Shown here piece after piece: positions 19,308 through 32,194 of a stretch of 64,000 nucleotides of DNA (positions are counted from its first letter, which is position 1; each line of letters begins with the position of its first letter). The stretch covers positions 124,001-188,000 of the forward strand of contig NZ_SDDX01000021.1 of the NCBI RefSeq assembly GCF_004115925.1. The letters are read 5' to 3'. Source of the DNA: Lelliottia nimipressuralis. GTDB taxonomy: Bacteria > Pseudomonadota > Gammaproteobacteria > Enterobacterales > Enterobacteriaceae. The position numbers and the translations under genes are program-made. The notes beneath the pieces are model-generated. The model saw only the letters and a program-made list of their open reading frames with translations. It did no database searches and was not told the origin of the DNA.

Positions 19308-19862
19308 ATGTCGGCCGTTGATATCCTGTCCGCTTCCGAAGTCGAGGTGCGCGACGCCCAACCTGACGACGTACATGCCATTGCCGCGATCTACGCCTGG
19401 CATGTGCTTAACGGGCGTGCATCGTTTGAAGAAGTTCCCCCCACCATCGAAGAGATGCGCCAGCGCATGAGCGCGATTGCCGCCGACGGTTTGCCGTGGC
19501 TGGTGGCACTCTATCGCGGCGTGGTGGTGGGATACTGCTATGCGGCGCTGTATCGCGCGCGCCCTGCCTATCGCTATACGCTTGAAGAGTCGATCTATGT
19601 GGATGCCAGCGCCACCGGACGTGGTTTTGGCAGCTCGCTGATGGATGCCCTGATTGAACGTTGTGAACAGGGTCCGTGGCGGCAGATGATTGCCGTGGTC
19701 GGCGACGGGCATAACAATGCCGGTTCAATCCGGCTGCATAAAAAGCATGGATTCGAGGTGGCCGGGCAGTTAAGAAGCGTGGGCTATAAGAAGGGAAACT
19801 GGCGGGATACGCTGATAATGCAACGCCCCCTGAACGACGGTGACTGGACGCTGCCGGAGTAA
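19308..19862 (+). CDS. GNAT N-acetyltransferase (phosphinothricin/amino-acid acetyltransferase type)
   Basis: A 184-residue cytoplasmic acetyltransferase of COG1247, the group containing MnaT (YncA) and Pat/Bar. The acetyl-CoA loop is visible as R105-G-F-G-S109 in ATGRGFGSSLMDAL, with the family segments IYAWHVLNGRASFEE near the N-terminus and NAGSIRLHKKHGF near the C-terminus. Known relatives acetylate L-methionine, its sulfone/sulfoximine or phosphinothricin; which of these applies is an inference. E. coli has no such gene between dld and pbpG. GAGGAG precedes the ATG by ten bases. Convergent with pbpG. Confidence 0.8.
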   Translation: MSAVDILSASEVEVRDAQPDDVHAIAAIYAWHVLNGRASFEEVPPTIEEMRQRMSAIAADGLPWLVALYRGVVVGYCYAALYRARPAYRYTLEESIYVDASATGRGFGSSLMDALIERCEQGPWRQMIAVVGDGHNNAGSIRLHKKHGFEVAGQLRSVGYKKGNWRDTLIMQRPLNDGDWTLPE

Positions 19863-19870
19863 TTCGCGAG

Positions 19871-19909
19871 GCAAAACGTTTTGCCGGGCGGCACTGCGCC
19901 TGCCCGGCC
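19871..19909. repeat. Palindrome plus REP-like element
   Basis: A perfect 16-bp palindrome (GGCAAAACGTTTTGCC, 19871-19886) runs into a REP-type stem (GCCGGGC...GCCCGGC, 19884-19909). It sits between two convergent genes, the usual site for such enterobacterial repeats. Confidence 0.6.
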
Positions 19910-19938
19910 TGCAAACCGTGGATTCACCTGCCACGCGC

Positions 19939-20859
19939 TCAGTCGTTCTGTGCGGTTTCCATCTGCGCCGCTTTTTGCTTTTTATAGCTCAACGCCGCCG
20001 CCGGAACTGGCATCACTTTTCCGGTTTCAATCCAGGTACGCAAACGGCTGGCATCAGCGAAGTGAGTGTATTTGCCAAACGCATCCATCACCACCAGCGC
20101 CACCGGTTTGCCGTTAAACACGGTACGCATCACCAGACAGTGACCAGCCGCATTGGTAAAGCCGGTTTTCGTCAGCTGGATATTCCAGTTTTCGCGATAC
20201 ACCAGATGGTTAGTATTGCGGAACGGTAAGGTGTACGCCGGATTCGCAAAGGTCGCCATCTCTTCACGCGTGGTACTCAGCTGACCGATCAGCGGGTACT
20301 GTTTGCTGGCGATCAGCAGGTGGGTCAGGTCGCGTGCGGTGGAGACATTGTGAATCGACAGCCCGGTTGGCTCGACAAAACGGGTGTTGGTCATGCCCAG
20401 GGATTTGGCTTTGGCATTCATCGCCCGGATAAATGCGTTGTATCCGCCCGGATAGTGGTGCGCGAGGCTCGCGGCAGCACGGTTTTCCGAGGACATCAGC
20501 GCCAGCAGCAGCATATTTTTACGGCTGATTTCGCTGTTCAGACGCACGCGGGAGTATATCCCTTTCATCTCTGGCGTCTGGCTGATATCGACTTTCAGTT
20601 TCTCATCCAGCGGCAGTCGTGCATCGAGCACCACCATCGCGGTCATTAATTTGGTAATCGACGCGATCGGACGCACCAGATCCGGGTGACTGGAATAGAT
20701 CACCTTGTTGGTATTCAGATCGACAATCATCGCGCTTCCGGAGGCGATTTCCGGCTGAGCGGCAGTGGTCACTGCGGTTGTTTTGGCAATCGCTGGCGCG
20801 GCAACGGGCACAGCCAGGATCAGCGCAAGGCTAAGTAAAGAAACTCGGAATTTCAGCAT
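19939..20859 (-). CDS. pbpG: D-alanyl-D-alanine endopeptidase PBP7
   Basis: Periplasmic low-molecular-weight penicillin-binding protein that cuts peptide cross-links in peptidoglycan. It has 306 residues (E. coli 310). Signal peptide 1-25 ends VAAPAIA. The serine-peptidase S11 motifs are all present: SITK with S67, S124-E-N126, and K232-T-G234. The length difference from E. coli is a short gap near the C-terminus ([10 protein letters not shown]). It is a single gene, convergent with the GNAT gene. Confidence 0.95.
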   Translation of the reverse strand: MLKFRVSLLSLALILAVPVAAPAIAKTTAVTTAAQPEIASGSAMIVDLNTNKVIYSSHPDLVRPIASITKLMTAMVVLDARLPLDEKLKVDISQTPEMKGIYSRVRLNSEISRKNMLLLALMSSENRAAASLAHHYPGGYNAFIRAMNAKAKSLGMTNTRFVEPTGLSIHNVSTARDLTHLLIASKQYPLIGQLSTTREEMATFANPAYTLPFRNTNHLVYRENWNIQLTKTGFTNAAGHCLVMRTVFNGKPVALVVMDAFGKYTHFADASRLRTWIETGKVMPVPAAALSYKKQKAAQMETAQND

Positions 20860-21025
20860 GGTGAGACTTCTGATAATTATTCATGCACGTGATGACGTAC
20901 GCCTCCCGTTACAACGAGCGAAACAGGCTGGCAAAGGCATCATAGCTGCCCTGGTGAGTTGTCGCCAGTGGAGAATCGTGAACAGATGCTGCATTGCTGG
21001 CATTTACGCCAGCAATGCATTTACC

Positions 21026-21613
21026 TCAGAAGAGACGATAGCCGTAGCCCCACAGGATCACCGTGAGCGCCAGCAGCGCCTCCAGCACCAGCACGCCAAT
21101 GGCGAGGGTTGAACTGGAGAAACTTAAGCCTTCTTCTTTGTTAATGTTGAGGAAGGTCGGAATCCCCACATACAGCAGATAGCCGGTGTAAAACAGCGCG
21201 ATGGTACCCACCAGCGCACACAGCCAGACCAGCGGATAAAGCGCCACGATGCCGCTCATGAAAAGCGGTGTTGCCACGTATCCGGCAAAAACCATGCACA
21301 GGGTGAGCGAGGGACGCTGAGGATAGTTTCGCGCCATCCAATAGATCACCCGCCCCATCACCGCCACGCCTGCCAGCATTAAACCGTAGAAGACCACCGC
21401 CAGTGCCAGCCCCGTCATCCATGAGAGCGTCACGACGTTGCCATCGCCAAAATTCCAGCCGATTTGTGTTGTGCCAATAAACGCGCAGATCACCGGTACG
21501 GCAGCCATGAGCAGGACATGGTGCGTGTAGTGATGCGCGACCGTTTCGTTCTCGCTTCTGATGACATGCATCTCACGATCGGGATGGGAAAACAGCCCCC
21601 AGACATGGTTCAT
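21026..21613 (-). CDS. yohC: Yip1-family inner-membrane protein YohC
   Basis: A 195-residue integral membrane protein, the same length as E. coli YohC. The soluble N-terminus (HVWGLFSHPDREM) is followed by five hydrophobic spans typical of the Yip1 domain and an NINKEEGLSFSSSTLAIG segment. Its role in bacteria is unknown. It stands alone between pbpG (166-bp gap) and the divergent yohD (174-bp gap); no clear operator was seen in either gap. Confidence 0.92.
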   Translation of the reverse strand: MNHVWGLFSHPDREMHVIRSENETVAHHYTHHVLLMAAVPVICAFIGTTQIGWNFGDGNVVTLSWMTGLALAVVFYGLMLAGVAVMGRVIYWMARNYPQRPSLTLCMVFAGYVATPLFMSGIVALYPLVWLCALVGTIALFYTGYLLYVGIPTFLNINKEEGLSFSSSTLAIGVLVLEALLALTVILWGYGYRLF

Positions 21614-21787
21614 ACAGCCCCCTCATTGTCGGCCCGCAAGGCGATACTGTAAGTATAATGCAGCTTTAGATTATTTTATGACCAGCGGCAAAATTGCCGC
21701 TTCGGGGAAATCGTCCTGGTTGCCACACCATTGATTCACAGGGTGTATGCTTAAGGAAGGTTTACACAGGGAGACACCGCTGAACTC

Positions 21788-22354
21788 ATGGATATCAACA
21801 GTCTGATTGAACAGTACGGATATGCGGCGCTGGTGATAGGGAGCGTGGCGGAAGGGGAAACCATCACCCTGCTAGGCGGGGTGGCCGCACATCAGGGGCT
21901 GCTTCGTTTCCCGCTGGTGGTCGCCGCGGTAGCGCTGGGTGGGATGATTGGCGATCAGTTGCTCTATCTGCTGGGATTGCGCTTTGGCCCCACGCTGCTC
22001 AAACGTTTTGCCCGGCATCAGAAAAAAATCAACCGCGCGCAGCGGCTGATTCAGCGTCACCCTTATCTGTTTGTGATCGGTACCCGGTTTATGTACGGCT
22101 TTCGCATTATCGGCCCGCTGTTGATTGGCGCCAGCCGCCTGCCGCCGAAAATCTTTCTGCCGCTAAACATCATTGGTGCCATCGCCTGGGCGCTGATATT
22201 CACTTCGCTCGGCTATGTGGGCGGCGAAGTGATTGGCCCCTGGCTGCACAACCTCGACCAGCATCTGAAGCACTGGATCTGGCTGGTGCTGGTGGTGGCA
22301 GGCGTCATTATCTGGCGACTGTGGCGCAAGCATCGGGAAAATAATCGCGACTAG
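21788..22354 (+). CDS. yohD: DedA-family membrane protein YohD
   Basis: A 188-residue inner-membrane protein of the DedA/SNARE-associated family, whose members act in lipid carrier flipping and membrane homeostasis. The family features are seen: GSVAEGETITLLGG near the N-terminus, GGMIGDQLLYLLG with its acidic residue, and the conserved GTRFMYGFRIIGPLLIGAS containing the essential arginines. E. coli YohD has 192 residues and a slightly longer basic tail. Convergent with yohF: the two stop codons are 5 bp apart. Confidence 0.92.
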   Translation: MDINSLIEQYGYAALVIGSVAEGETITLLGGVAAHQGLLRFPLVVAAVALGGMIGDQLLYLLGLRFGPTLLKRFARHQKKINRAQRLIQRHPYLFVIGTRFMYGFRIIGPLLIGASRLPPKIFLPLNIIGAIAWALIFTSLGYVGGEVIGPWLHNLDQHLKHWIWLVLVVAGVIIWRLWRKHRENNRD

Positions 22355-22359
22355 CGTCG

Positions 22360-23133
22360 TTACTCCGCCGGTTTAAACTGCGGATTCGCCAGCATAAAGC
22401 CGCCGTCGACAATAAACGATTGCCCCGTGGTATAGCTGGCGTCCGTGTCGCACAGCCATGCGACAAGGCTTGCGATCTCATGGGTTTGCCCAGGCCGCCC
22501 AAGGGGGATCTCGGGCATGGAGCCTTCTTCGACTTCGCTGTCATCCATGCCGTTCATCGGCGTGGCGATAGCGCCAGGGGCAACCGCATTGACCAGGATT
22601 TTGTGCTGCACCAGCTCAAGGGCCATCGATTTTGTCAGGCCACCCAGCGCGTGTTTCGCGGCGGTATAGGCGCTGGCCTCCGGTAGCGGGGTGTGCTCAT
22701 GCACCGAGGTAATATTCACAATCCGCCCACCCTGCCCCTGCTTCACCATCTGCCGGGCGGCAAGTTGTGAGCAGAGAAACGCGCCATCCACATCCACGGT
22801 AAAAATCCCGCGCCAGTCGTCAAACGTCATATCAAGAAATGGGGCTTTGGCCATGGCGCCGGCGTTGTTGACCAGCGCATCCAGCCGACCAAAGCGGGCG
22901 ATAAGCGTCTCAATGGCTTTCGCCCCCTCGGGCAGGTGGCTGAGATCCAGCTGTATCGCCTCGGCGCGACGCCCCAGGGCTTCTATTTCACGACAGGTCT
23001 GGAGTGCCCCCTCTTCATCCGAATGCCAGGTCACGCCAATATCAAACCCGCGCTCAGCCAGAAGTAGCGCCGTTGTTTTACCGATTCCGGAATCTGATGC
23101 CGTAACAATGGCCACACGCTGAACTGATGCCAT
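22360..23133 (-). CDS. yohF: Short-chain dehydrogenase/reductase YohF
   Basis: A 257-residue classical SDR oxidoreductase, close to E. coli YohF (253 aa). The NAD(P)-binding motif is TASDSGIG near the N-terminus, followed by NNAGA, the catalytic Ser in INITSVHEH and the YTAAK active site (Tyr-x3-Lys). The C-terminus GQSFIVDGGFMLANPQ is characteristic of the family. The physiological substrate is unknown. The start at 23131-23133 directly follows GGAGGTAGGT; a longer frame to 23148 would place that ribosome site inside the gene. Confidence 0.93.
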   Translation of the reverse strand: MASVQRVAIVTASDSGIGKTTALLLAERGFDIGVTWHSDEEGALQTCREIEALGRRAEAIQLDLSHLPEGAKAIETLIARFGRLDALVNNAGAMAKAPFLDMTFDDWRGIFTVDVDGAFLCSQLAARQMVKQGQGGRIVNITSVHEHTPLPEASAYTAAKHALGGLTKSMALELVQHKILVNAVAPGAIATPMNGMDDSEVEEGSMPEIPLGRPGQTHEIASLVAWLCDTDASYTTGQSFIVDGGFMLANPQFKPAE

Positions 23134-23180
23134 ACCTACCTCCGCCATGACGCAAAAAGGTAAGTATAGATAACGTCCTG

Positions 23181-24599
23181 TTAACCGTGGTGATACCCGC
23201 CGCCCAGGGCGGAGGTCAGTTGCAGGGTGGCGTCCACATATTGCCCCTGAAGCGTCAGGCTCGCGATGTGCTCCTGCAACGCCGGAATTTTCGCTTCGCT
23301 GACGCGTGAGCCGGCGATGATCCCCGCATGAAAACGGGCCTGCGCCTGGGCCACCACCCGTGCGGTATCGGCTTCAACCTGCTGCTGTTGCTGATTTTTG
23401 TTCATCAGCGTCTCCACTTCGCTGGCCGTGCGCGCCACCTGATTCACTGCATCGACCACCGCTTTGTTGTAGTTCGCGACGGACAGATTGCTCTGCGCCT
23501 GGGCGATGTCGAGATTCGCATTGAGTCGACCGCTGTCGAAGATCGGCAGCGTCAGTCCGGCAGTGACCCCCATCTGCTGGGCCGATGAGCGGAACAGATC
23601 GCTTAAGTGCAGGGCGTCCTGTTGCAGGAAAGCCATCAGATTAACATCCGGATAAAACGCGGCTTTCGCTGCATCCACGTCATTCATGGACGCTTCAATG
23701 TACCAGTGCGCCTCCTGAAGATCGGGACGACGGGCCAGCAGGTCGTAGCCTAGCGTCGGGGGCAGCGAAGCGTCGATTTTCGGCAGCGCGTGCGGTGTGA
23801 GCGTCACTGACGTGGTATTGGTCAGCGCCTGCAACCGCGCCTCAATGGCTTTCATTTTGCCACTGACTTCCGCCCTCTGCTCCTGCGTTTTGCTGGCGTT
23901 GATATCGGTGACGACACCTTCTACGGAGGAGGTAATGCCGTGCTGGTAGAGTTCACGATCGACGGCAATAATCGACTCTTGTTCCTGTTTGATGTCCGTC
24001 AGCACATGACCAATCTCGGCCTGCGTTTGCCACTCCCAGTACAGGCGCGCCACGCTGCTGGCGAGAAGCTGGCGGGTCTGTTCCATCTCCGCTTTCTGCG
24101 CATTGACCTTGCCGATCCGGGCCTCGACCTGTGAGCGGTTTTTACCCCATAGATCCAGATCCCATCCCGCCGTCAGACCGAAGGTGCCATTGGTATACCA
24201 CGGCCCGGTGGTGCCCGCCGCAGGATCGGTCTCGGCGAACGGTCCCATCAGCCCTTCTGCCGACATTTTTTGCCGCTCGGCGTCCGCCGAAAAATCAATC
24301 TGCGGACCCCCCGCAGCCACAGCCATTTTGGCCTGAGCTTCCGCGAGGGCGATACGCTGGTGGGCAATCTGCATATCCGGCGCATCGGCCAGCGCTTTGG
24401 CAATCAGGGCGTTCAGCTCCGGGTCGTGGAACTCTTTCCACCACTCATTTTTCGGCCACTGGGTGTGGGCCAGCTGAGTGTTGATTTTCGCCACGGGAGC
24501 CTGCTGATGCAGAGACGCCGCCGTGTCGTGGCCCGGCGCACAGGCCACCAGCAATAAAGAGAGAGGTAAGCTAAAAGAGAAAATAATTGAACGTTTCAT
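23181..24599 (-). CDS. mdtQ: RND-type efflux outer-membrane lipoprotein MdtQ
   Basis: Outer-membrane factor of the TolC/NodT lipoprotein group, 472 residues. The N-terminal signal has a lipobox LLVAC near residue 19. Two OEP domains (FHDPELNALIAKAL...and DLLARRPDLQEAHWYIEAS) form the beta-barrel and periplasmic tunnel. The gene is intact; in E. coli K-12 the orthologue (yohG) is interrupted. The ATG at 24597-24599 starts the signal peptide; a GTG four codons earlier is possible. No pump or adaptor gene is adjacent. Confidence 0.92.
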   Translation of the reverse strand: MKRSIIFSFSLPLSLLLVACAPGHDTAASLHQQAPVAKINTQLAHTQWPKNEWWKEFHDPELNALIAKALADAPDMQIAHQRIALAEAQAKMAVAAGGPQIDFSADAERQKMSAEGLMGPFAETDPAAGTTGPWYTNGTFGLTAGWDLDLWGKNRSQVEARIGKVNAQKAEMEQTRQLLASSVARLYWEWQTQAEIGHVLTDIKQEQESIIAVDRELYQHGITSSVEGVVTDINASKTQEQRAEVSGKMKAIEARLQALTNTTSVTLTPHALPKIDASLPPTLGYDLLARRPDLQEAHWYIEASMNDVDAAKAAFYPDVNLMAFLQQDALHLSDLFRSSAQQMGVTAGLTLPIFDSGRLNANLDIAQAQSNLSVANYNKAVVDAVNQVARTASEVETLMNKNQQQQQVEADTARVVAQAQARFHAGIIAGSRVSEAKIPALQEHIASLTLQGQYVDATLQLTSALGGGYHHG

Positions 24600-24826
24600 T
24601 ACGCCATTCACGCAAAAAAGAAAGGGGCAAATTACGCCTGCTGCTTCTCTTTTTTTTAGTAACGCGTGGCAACCCTTACTTTGTCATACATTCACACACT
24701 CAGAAAAATATTCCCCTTACGAATTAGATAATTACACCCATTCACAGCACTTATTGATTAAGCCTTTGATGCGGCTGCTACACTTAAATAGACATAAGCC
24801 CAATAGCAAAGTTGAAGGAGAAGGGA

Positions 24827-24910
24827 ATGAAAATATTACTGTGGGTTATTTTGATTATTTTCTTAATTGGTTTACTGGTGGTGACGGGCGTATTTAAAAT
24901 GATTTTCTGA
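24827..24910 (+). CDS. yohP: Small membrane protein YohP
   Basis: A 27-residue single-span membrane protein (MKILLWVILIIFLIGLLVVT then GVFKMIF), almost identical to E. coli YohP and in the same place after mdtQ. AAGGAGAAGGGA lies just before the ATG. The function is unknown; in E. coli it is one of the annotated stress-related micro-proteins. It is divergent from mdtQ with a 227-bp AT-rich gap, which probably holds both promoters. The gap otherwise shows no gene. Confidence 0.88.
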   Translation: MKILLWVILIIFLIGLLVVTGVFKMIF

Positions 24911-24916
24911 TGATTT

Positions 24917-24941
24917 GCCCGACCGATTTTGCCGGTCGGGC
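24917..24941. terminator. Stem-loop between yohP and bglB
   Basis: A nine-bp stem (GCCCGACCG/CGGTCGGGC) with a seven-base loop lies between the convergent yohP and bglB stops. There is no clear U-tract on either side, so it may be a weak bidirectional terminator or an mRNA end-protecting hairpin. Confidence 0.45.
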
Positions 24942-24955
24942 AAAGCGTGGTGCCA

Positions 24956-28270
<3,315 letters not shown>

Positions 28271-28278
28271 TTAAAAAT

Positions 28279-28324
28279 AAAAAAAACCCGAGAACGGCAT
28301 CTCTTCAGATGCCGCGCTCAGGTT
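28279..28324 (-). terminator. Antitermination-controlled terminator between bglG and bglF
   Basis: On the minus strand a long stem-loop with the inner arms CGGCATCT/AGATGCCG is followed by eight T. Its 5' edge overlaps the RAT element, so the two structures exclude each other. Confidence 0.85.
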
Positions 28325-28350
28325 TTGCCTGCGTTATGCAGTAACAATCC
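28321..28350 (-). promoter_or_regulatory. Ribonucleic antiterminator (RAT), second copy
   Basis: The minus strand reads GGATTGTTACTGC, four bases, then GCAGGCAAAACC, the BglG/LicT RAT hairpin sequence. Binding of unphosphorylated BglG should block the overlapping terminator. Confidence 0.9.
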
Positions 28351-28362
28351 AGATTTAAGGAC

Positions 28363-29316
<954 letters not shown>

Positions 29317-29486
29317 CTACGCGTAAAAACGTGATACAGATCGTTATTGAGGCGGTTTTCAGTTCCGCCACCCCGCTCTCCTGCGCCAGCGGAACATATC
29401 GCTAAACGTAGCGCACATCGCCTTTAGTGAAATTTTTATGCCCTATGAAAGCCTGCGAGGGCAGTAACGCGACGATCCCGACGCTA

Positions 29487-30419
29487 TTATTTGGCCTGAA
29501 TGACCCGCGCAATATCAGCTGATGTCTGCAGAGTCCGAATTTCCTGAAATAACCCCAGCGCTTCGTCATATTCTTTGCGTAAATAGCTCAGCCACTGTTT
29601 GATACGTGCCACGTGGTATAACCCGGTGTCGCCCTGCTTTTCCAGACGCGAATATTTTTGCAGCAGCGTGACCACATCCGGCCACCTCATACGCGGCTCG
29701 TTGTACTTCACCACCCGGCTCAGGTTAGGCACGTTCAGCGCCCCGCGTCCGATCATCACCGAATCGCAGCCCGTCTCTTTTATACACGCCTGCGCACTTT
29801 CGTAGTCCCAGATTTCGCCATTCGCGATCACCGGAATCGACAGACGTTTGCGGATCTCCCCAATCGCCTGCCAGTTGATGCGATCCGCTTTATAGCCGTC
29901 GTCTTTGGTGCGCCCGTGAACCACCAGCTCCGTCGCCCCGGCCTGCTGCACCGCATCGGCAATCTCAAACTGGCGGTCGTGACTGTCCCAGCCCAGACGC
30001 ACTTTTACCGTCACCGGGAGATGGGCAGGCACCGCCTCACGCATCGCTTTCGCGCCGCGATAGATCAGCTCAGGATCTTTTAGCAACGTTGCGCCACCGC
30101 CGCTGCCGTTGACCATTTTCGACGGACAGCCGCAGTTGAGATCGACACCGTATGACCCTAGTTCAACCGCACGGGCCGCGTTCTCCGCCAGCCACTCCGG
30201 GTATTGCCCCAGCAGCTGGATGCGCACCAACGTACCGGAGGTGGTCCGGCTCTGACGATGCAGCTCCGGGCAGAGTCGATAAAACGACTTTACTGGCAAC
30301 AGCATATCGACCACCCGCAAAAACTCGGTGACGCAGAGATCGTAATCATTTACCTCAGTCAGCAGCTCGCGCACTAAAGAGTCGAGCACGCCTTCCATCG
30401 GCGCCAGTAAAACACGCAT
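29487..30419 (-). CDS. dusC: tRNA-dihydrouridine16 synthase DusC
   Basis: FMN enzyme that reduces U16 of tRNAs to dihydrouridine in E. coli. It has 310 residues (E. coli 315; the C-terminus is five residues shorter). Visible are the FMN-binding [10 protein letters not shown] at the N-terminus, [10 protein letters not shown] with catalytic Cys98, VKVRLGWDS and [14 protein letters not shown]. The C-terminal helical domain contains [21 protein letters not shown]. The 290-bp gap to bglG holds the bgl leader and a GGCGG/CCGCC hairpin. Confidence 0.94.
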   Translation of the reverse strand: MRVLLAPMEGVLDSLVRELLTEVNDYDLCVTEFLRVVDMLLPVKSFYRLCPELHRQSRTTSGTLVRIQLLGQYPEWLAENAARAVELGSYGVDLNCGCPSKMVNGSGGGATLLKDPELIYRGAKAMREAVPAHLPVTVKVRLGWDSHDRQFEIADAVQQAGATELVVHGRTKDDGYKADRINWQAIGEIRKRLSIPVIANGEIWDYESAQACIKETGCDSVMIGRGALNVPNLSRVVKYNEPRMRWPDVVTLLQKYSRLEKQGDTGLYHVARIKQWLSYLRKEYDEALGLFQEIRTLQTSADIARVIQAK

Positions 30420-30491
30420 TCTAAAACCCTGTGAAAAAAGACCCGCTATAGTAGCCGCTCTCTATAAAGGTGCAAAGGGCTTAACGCGCGT

Positions 30492-30758
30492 CTATTTCAT
30501 CACGACGTAGGCCACCGCCGTCAGAACGACCACGATGAGCAGTGTGAACGTCGGGCCCAGCGCGAAGGCGTAGACGTTCAGCTCATCTTCTTTTTTGATA
30601 TCGTTGTAACGCGCCAGCGCACTTTGGGCATCGGGCGCCGTGATCTCTTCAAACTCCTGCTCATAGCCCTGCGCTTCCAGGTGCGACGAGCCCTCCGCAT
30701 TGCCCTTCTCCACGGCGAAAATCTGTGTCCCTTTCCGGAAAAAAATGAATTCTGACAT
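30492..30758 (-). CDS. Small C-terminally anchored membrane protein, unrecognised
   Basis: I do not recognise this 88-residue protein. AGGAG lies eight bases before the ATG, so it is very likely translated. The N-terminal two thirds are soluble and acidic (EEITAPDAQSALARYNDIKKEDEL) with a start FIFFRKGTQIFAVEKG resembling a short beta-rich unit. A single hydrophobic span (FALGPTFTLLIVVVLTAVAYV, ~64-86) closes the protein, ending in VMK. This looks like a tail-anchored topology with the N-terminus in the cytoplasm. It sits alone between dusC and yohJ, where E. coli has no gene. Confidence 0.7.
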   Translation of the reverse strand: MSEFIFFRKGTQIFAVEKGNAEGSSHLEAQGYEQEFEEITAPDAQSALARYNDIKKEDELNVYAFALGPTFTLLIVVVLTAVAYVVMK

Positions 30759-30975
30759 TAGAATCTCCTGATCGCGGGAATGGCTTTTATCATATCACTG
30801 CTTCAAAAATAGTCACCGCAACTACACTGTTTTGTATGGCTTTTGCTGTGAATGCTGGGGAATTGCCTAACGTTCCAAAAAGGAATGTCTGGTATGCTCA
30901 AAAATCATGATGTGATCCGTAGCACGTTTCTATGTTTAATTGTATGATGAATGCGTTCCATCAAGGACTTTCACC

Positions 30976-31374
30976 ATGATCAAAACTCTGAATACCCTCT
31001 GGCAGTACCTGCGTGCTTTTATTCTGATCTATGCCTGCCTGTATGCCGGGATTTTCATTTCGTCCCTGCTACCGATCACCATTCCCGGCAGCATTATCGG
31101 CATGCTGATTCTTTTTCTGCTGCTGGCGCTGCAAATTCTGCCCGCGAAGTGGGTCAACCCTGGCTGCTTCGTGCTGATCCGCTATATGGCGCTGCTGTTT
31201 GTGCCGATAGGCGTGGGCGTGATGCAATATTACGATCTGCTTAAAGCCCAGTACGGCCCGATTCTGGTCTCCTGCGCGGTGAGTACGCTGGTCGTGTTCC
31301 TGGTCGTGAGCTGGAGTTCGCATCTGGTACATGGCGAACGCAAAGTCGTTGGGCAGAAAGGAAGTAAAAAATGA
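30976..31374 (+). CDS. yohJ: LrgA/CidA-family membrane protein YohJ
   Basis: A 132-residue, four-span inner-membrane protein of the LrgA/CidA (holin-like) family, the exact length of E. coli YohJ. Family features are the [18 protein letters not shown] start and [15 protein letters not shown]. It pairs with YohK; the genes overlap by ATGA. Such pairs have been linked to murein hydrolase control and to small-metabolite (pyruvate/glycolate-like) transport; which applies here is not shown. The ATG at 30976 follows AAGGAC; the upstream in-frame codons are not conserved. Confidence 0.92.
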   Translation: MIKTLNTLWQYLRAFILIYACLYAGIFISSLLPITIPGSIIGMLILFLLLALQILPAKWVNPGCFVLIRYMALLFVPIGVGVMQYYDLLKAQYGPILVSCAVSTLVVFLVVSWSSHLVHGERKVVGQKGSKK

Positions 31375-32066
31375 TGGCCAATATCTGGTGGTCGCTGCCA
31401 CTGACACTGGTGGTGTTTTTCGCCGCACGTAAACTTGCTGCGCGTTTCAAGATGCCGCTTCTCAACCCGCTGCTGGTGGCGATGGTAGTGATTATTCCGT
31501 TCCTGCTGCTCACCGGCATTCCTTACGAACGCTATTTTGCGGGCAGCAAAATTTTAAACGATCTGCTCCAGCCTGCCGTCGTGGCGCTGGCGTTTCCGCT
31601 TTATGAGCAGCTGCATCAGATCCGCGCGCGCTGGAAATCGATCATTACCATCTGTCTGATTGGTAGCGTCGTCGCCATGGTAACGGGGACGTCAGTGGCG
31701 CTGCTGATGGGGGCGTCGCCGCAAATCGCCGCCTCTATTCTGCCGAAATCTGTGACCACGCCGATTGCGATGGCCGTGGGCGGCAGCATCGGTGGTATCC
31801 CGGCCATTAGCGCCATGTGCGTGATTTTTGTCGGGATCCTGGGTGCGGTGTTTGGCCATACGTTGCTCAATGTCATGCGTATCCGTACCAAAGCCGCCCG
31901 CGGGCTGGCGATGGGTACGGCCTCCCACGCCCTCGGCACTGCTCGCTGTGCGGAGCTGGACTATCAGGAAGGCGCGTTCAGTTCGCTGGCGCTGGTGATT
32001 TGCGGGATCATGACCTCGCTGATCGCTCCGTTCCTGTTCCCGATTATTCTGGCGGTAGTGGGCTAA
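31371..32066 (+). CDS. yohK: LrgB-family membrane protein YohK
   Basis: A 231-residue protein with about seven spans, the LrgB partner of YohJ and the same length as in E. coli. Diagnostic segments are [22 protein letters not shown] and the strictly conserved [22 protein letters not shown] near the C-terminus. It overlaps yohJ by four bases, so the two are produced together. Downstream is a 9-bp inverted repeat (32066-32091) leading into the cdd promoter. Confidence 0.93.
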   Translation: MMANIWWSLPLTLVVFFAARKLAARFKMPLLNPLLVAMVVIIPFLLLTGIPYERYFAGSKILNDLLQPAVVALAFPLYEQLHQIRARWKSIITICLIGSVVAMVTGTSVALLMGASPQIAASILPKSVTTPIAMAVGGSIGGIPAISAMCVIFVGILGAVFGHTLLNVMRIRTKAARGLAMGTASHALGTARCAELDYQEGAFSSLALVICGIMTSLIAPFLFPIILAVVG

Positions 32067-32091
32067 AATTTGCGATGCGTCGCGCAAATTT
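32066..32091. repeat. Inverted repeat at the yohK 3' end
   Basis: AAATTTGCG and CGCAAATTT flank an eight-base loop, overlapping the end of the yohK stop codon and followed by T-rich sequence. It may end the yohJK transcript or serve as part of the CytR/CRP region upstream of cdd. Confidence 0.5.
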
Positions 32092-32120
32092 CATTTTGTT
32101 TTCATAAGTTGCATACATAA

Positions 32121-32136
32121 TGAGAAGTAGATCACA
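32121..32136 (+). promoter_or_regulatory. CRP site of cdd
   Basis: TGAGAAGTAGATCACA matches nine of ten CRP consensus bases. Its centre is 41-42 bp before the start point predicted from the -10 TACACT (32158-32163), a standard class II arrangement. cdd is CRP/CytR-controlled in E. coli. Confidence 0.65.
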
Positions 32137-32194
32137 TATAAAGCGCTATTGGCTCCGTACACTACCGATCCATTAACCTTTATGAGGCATTGCC

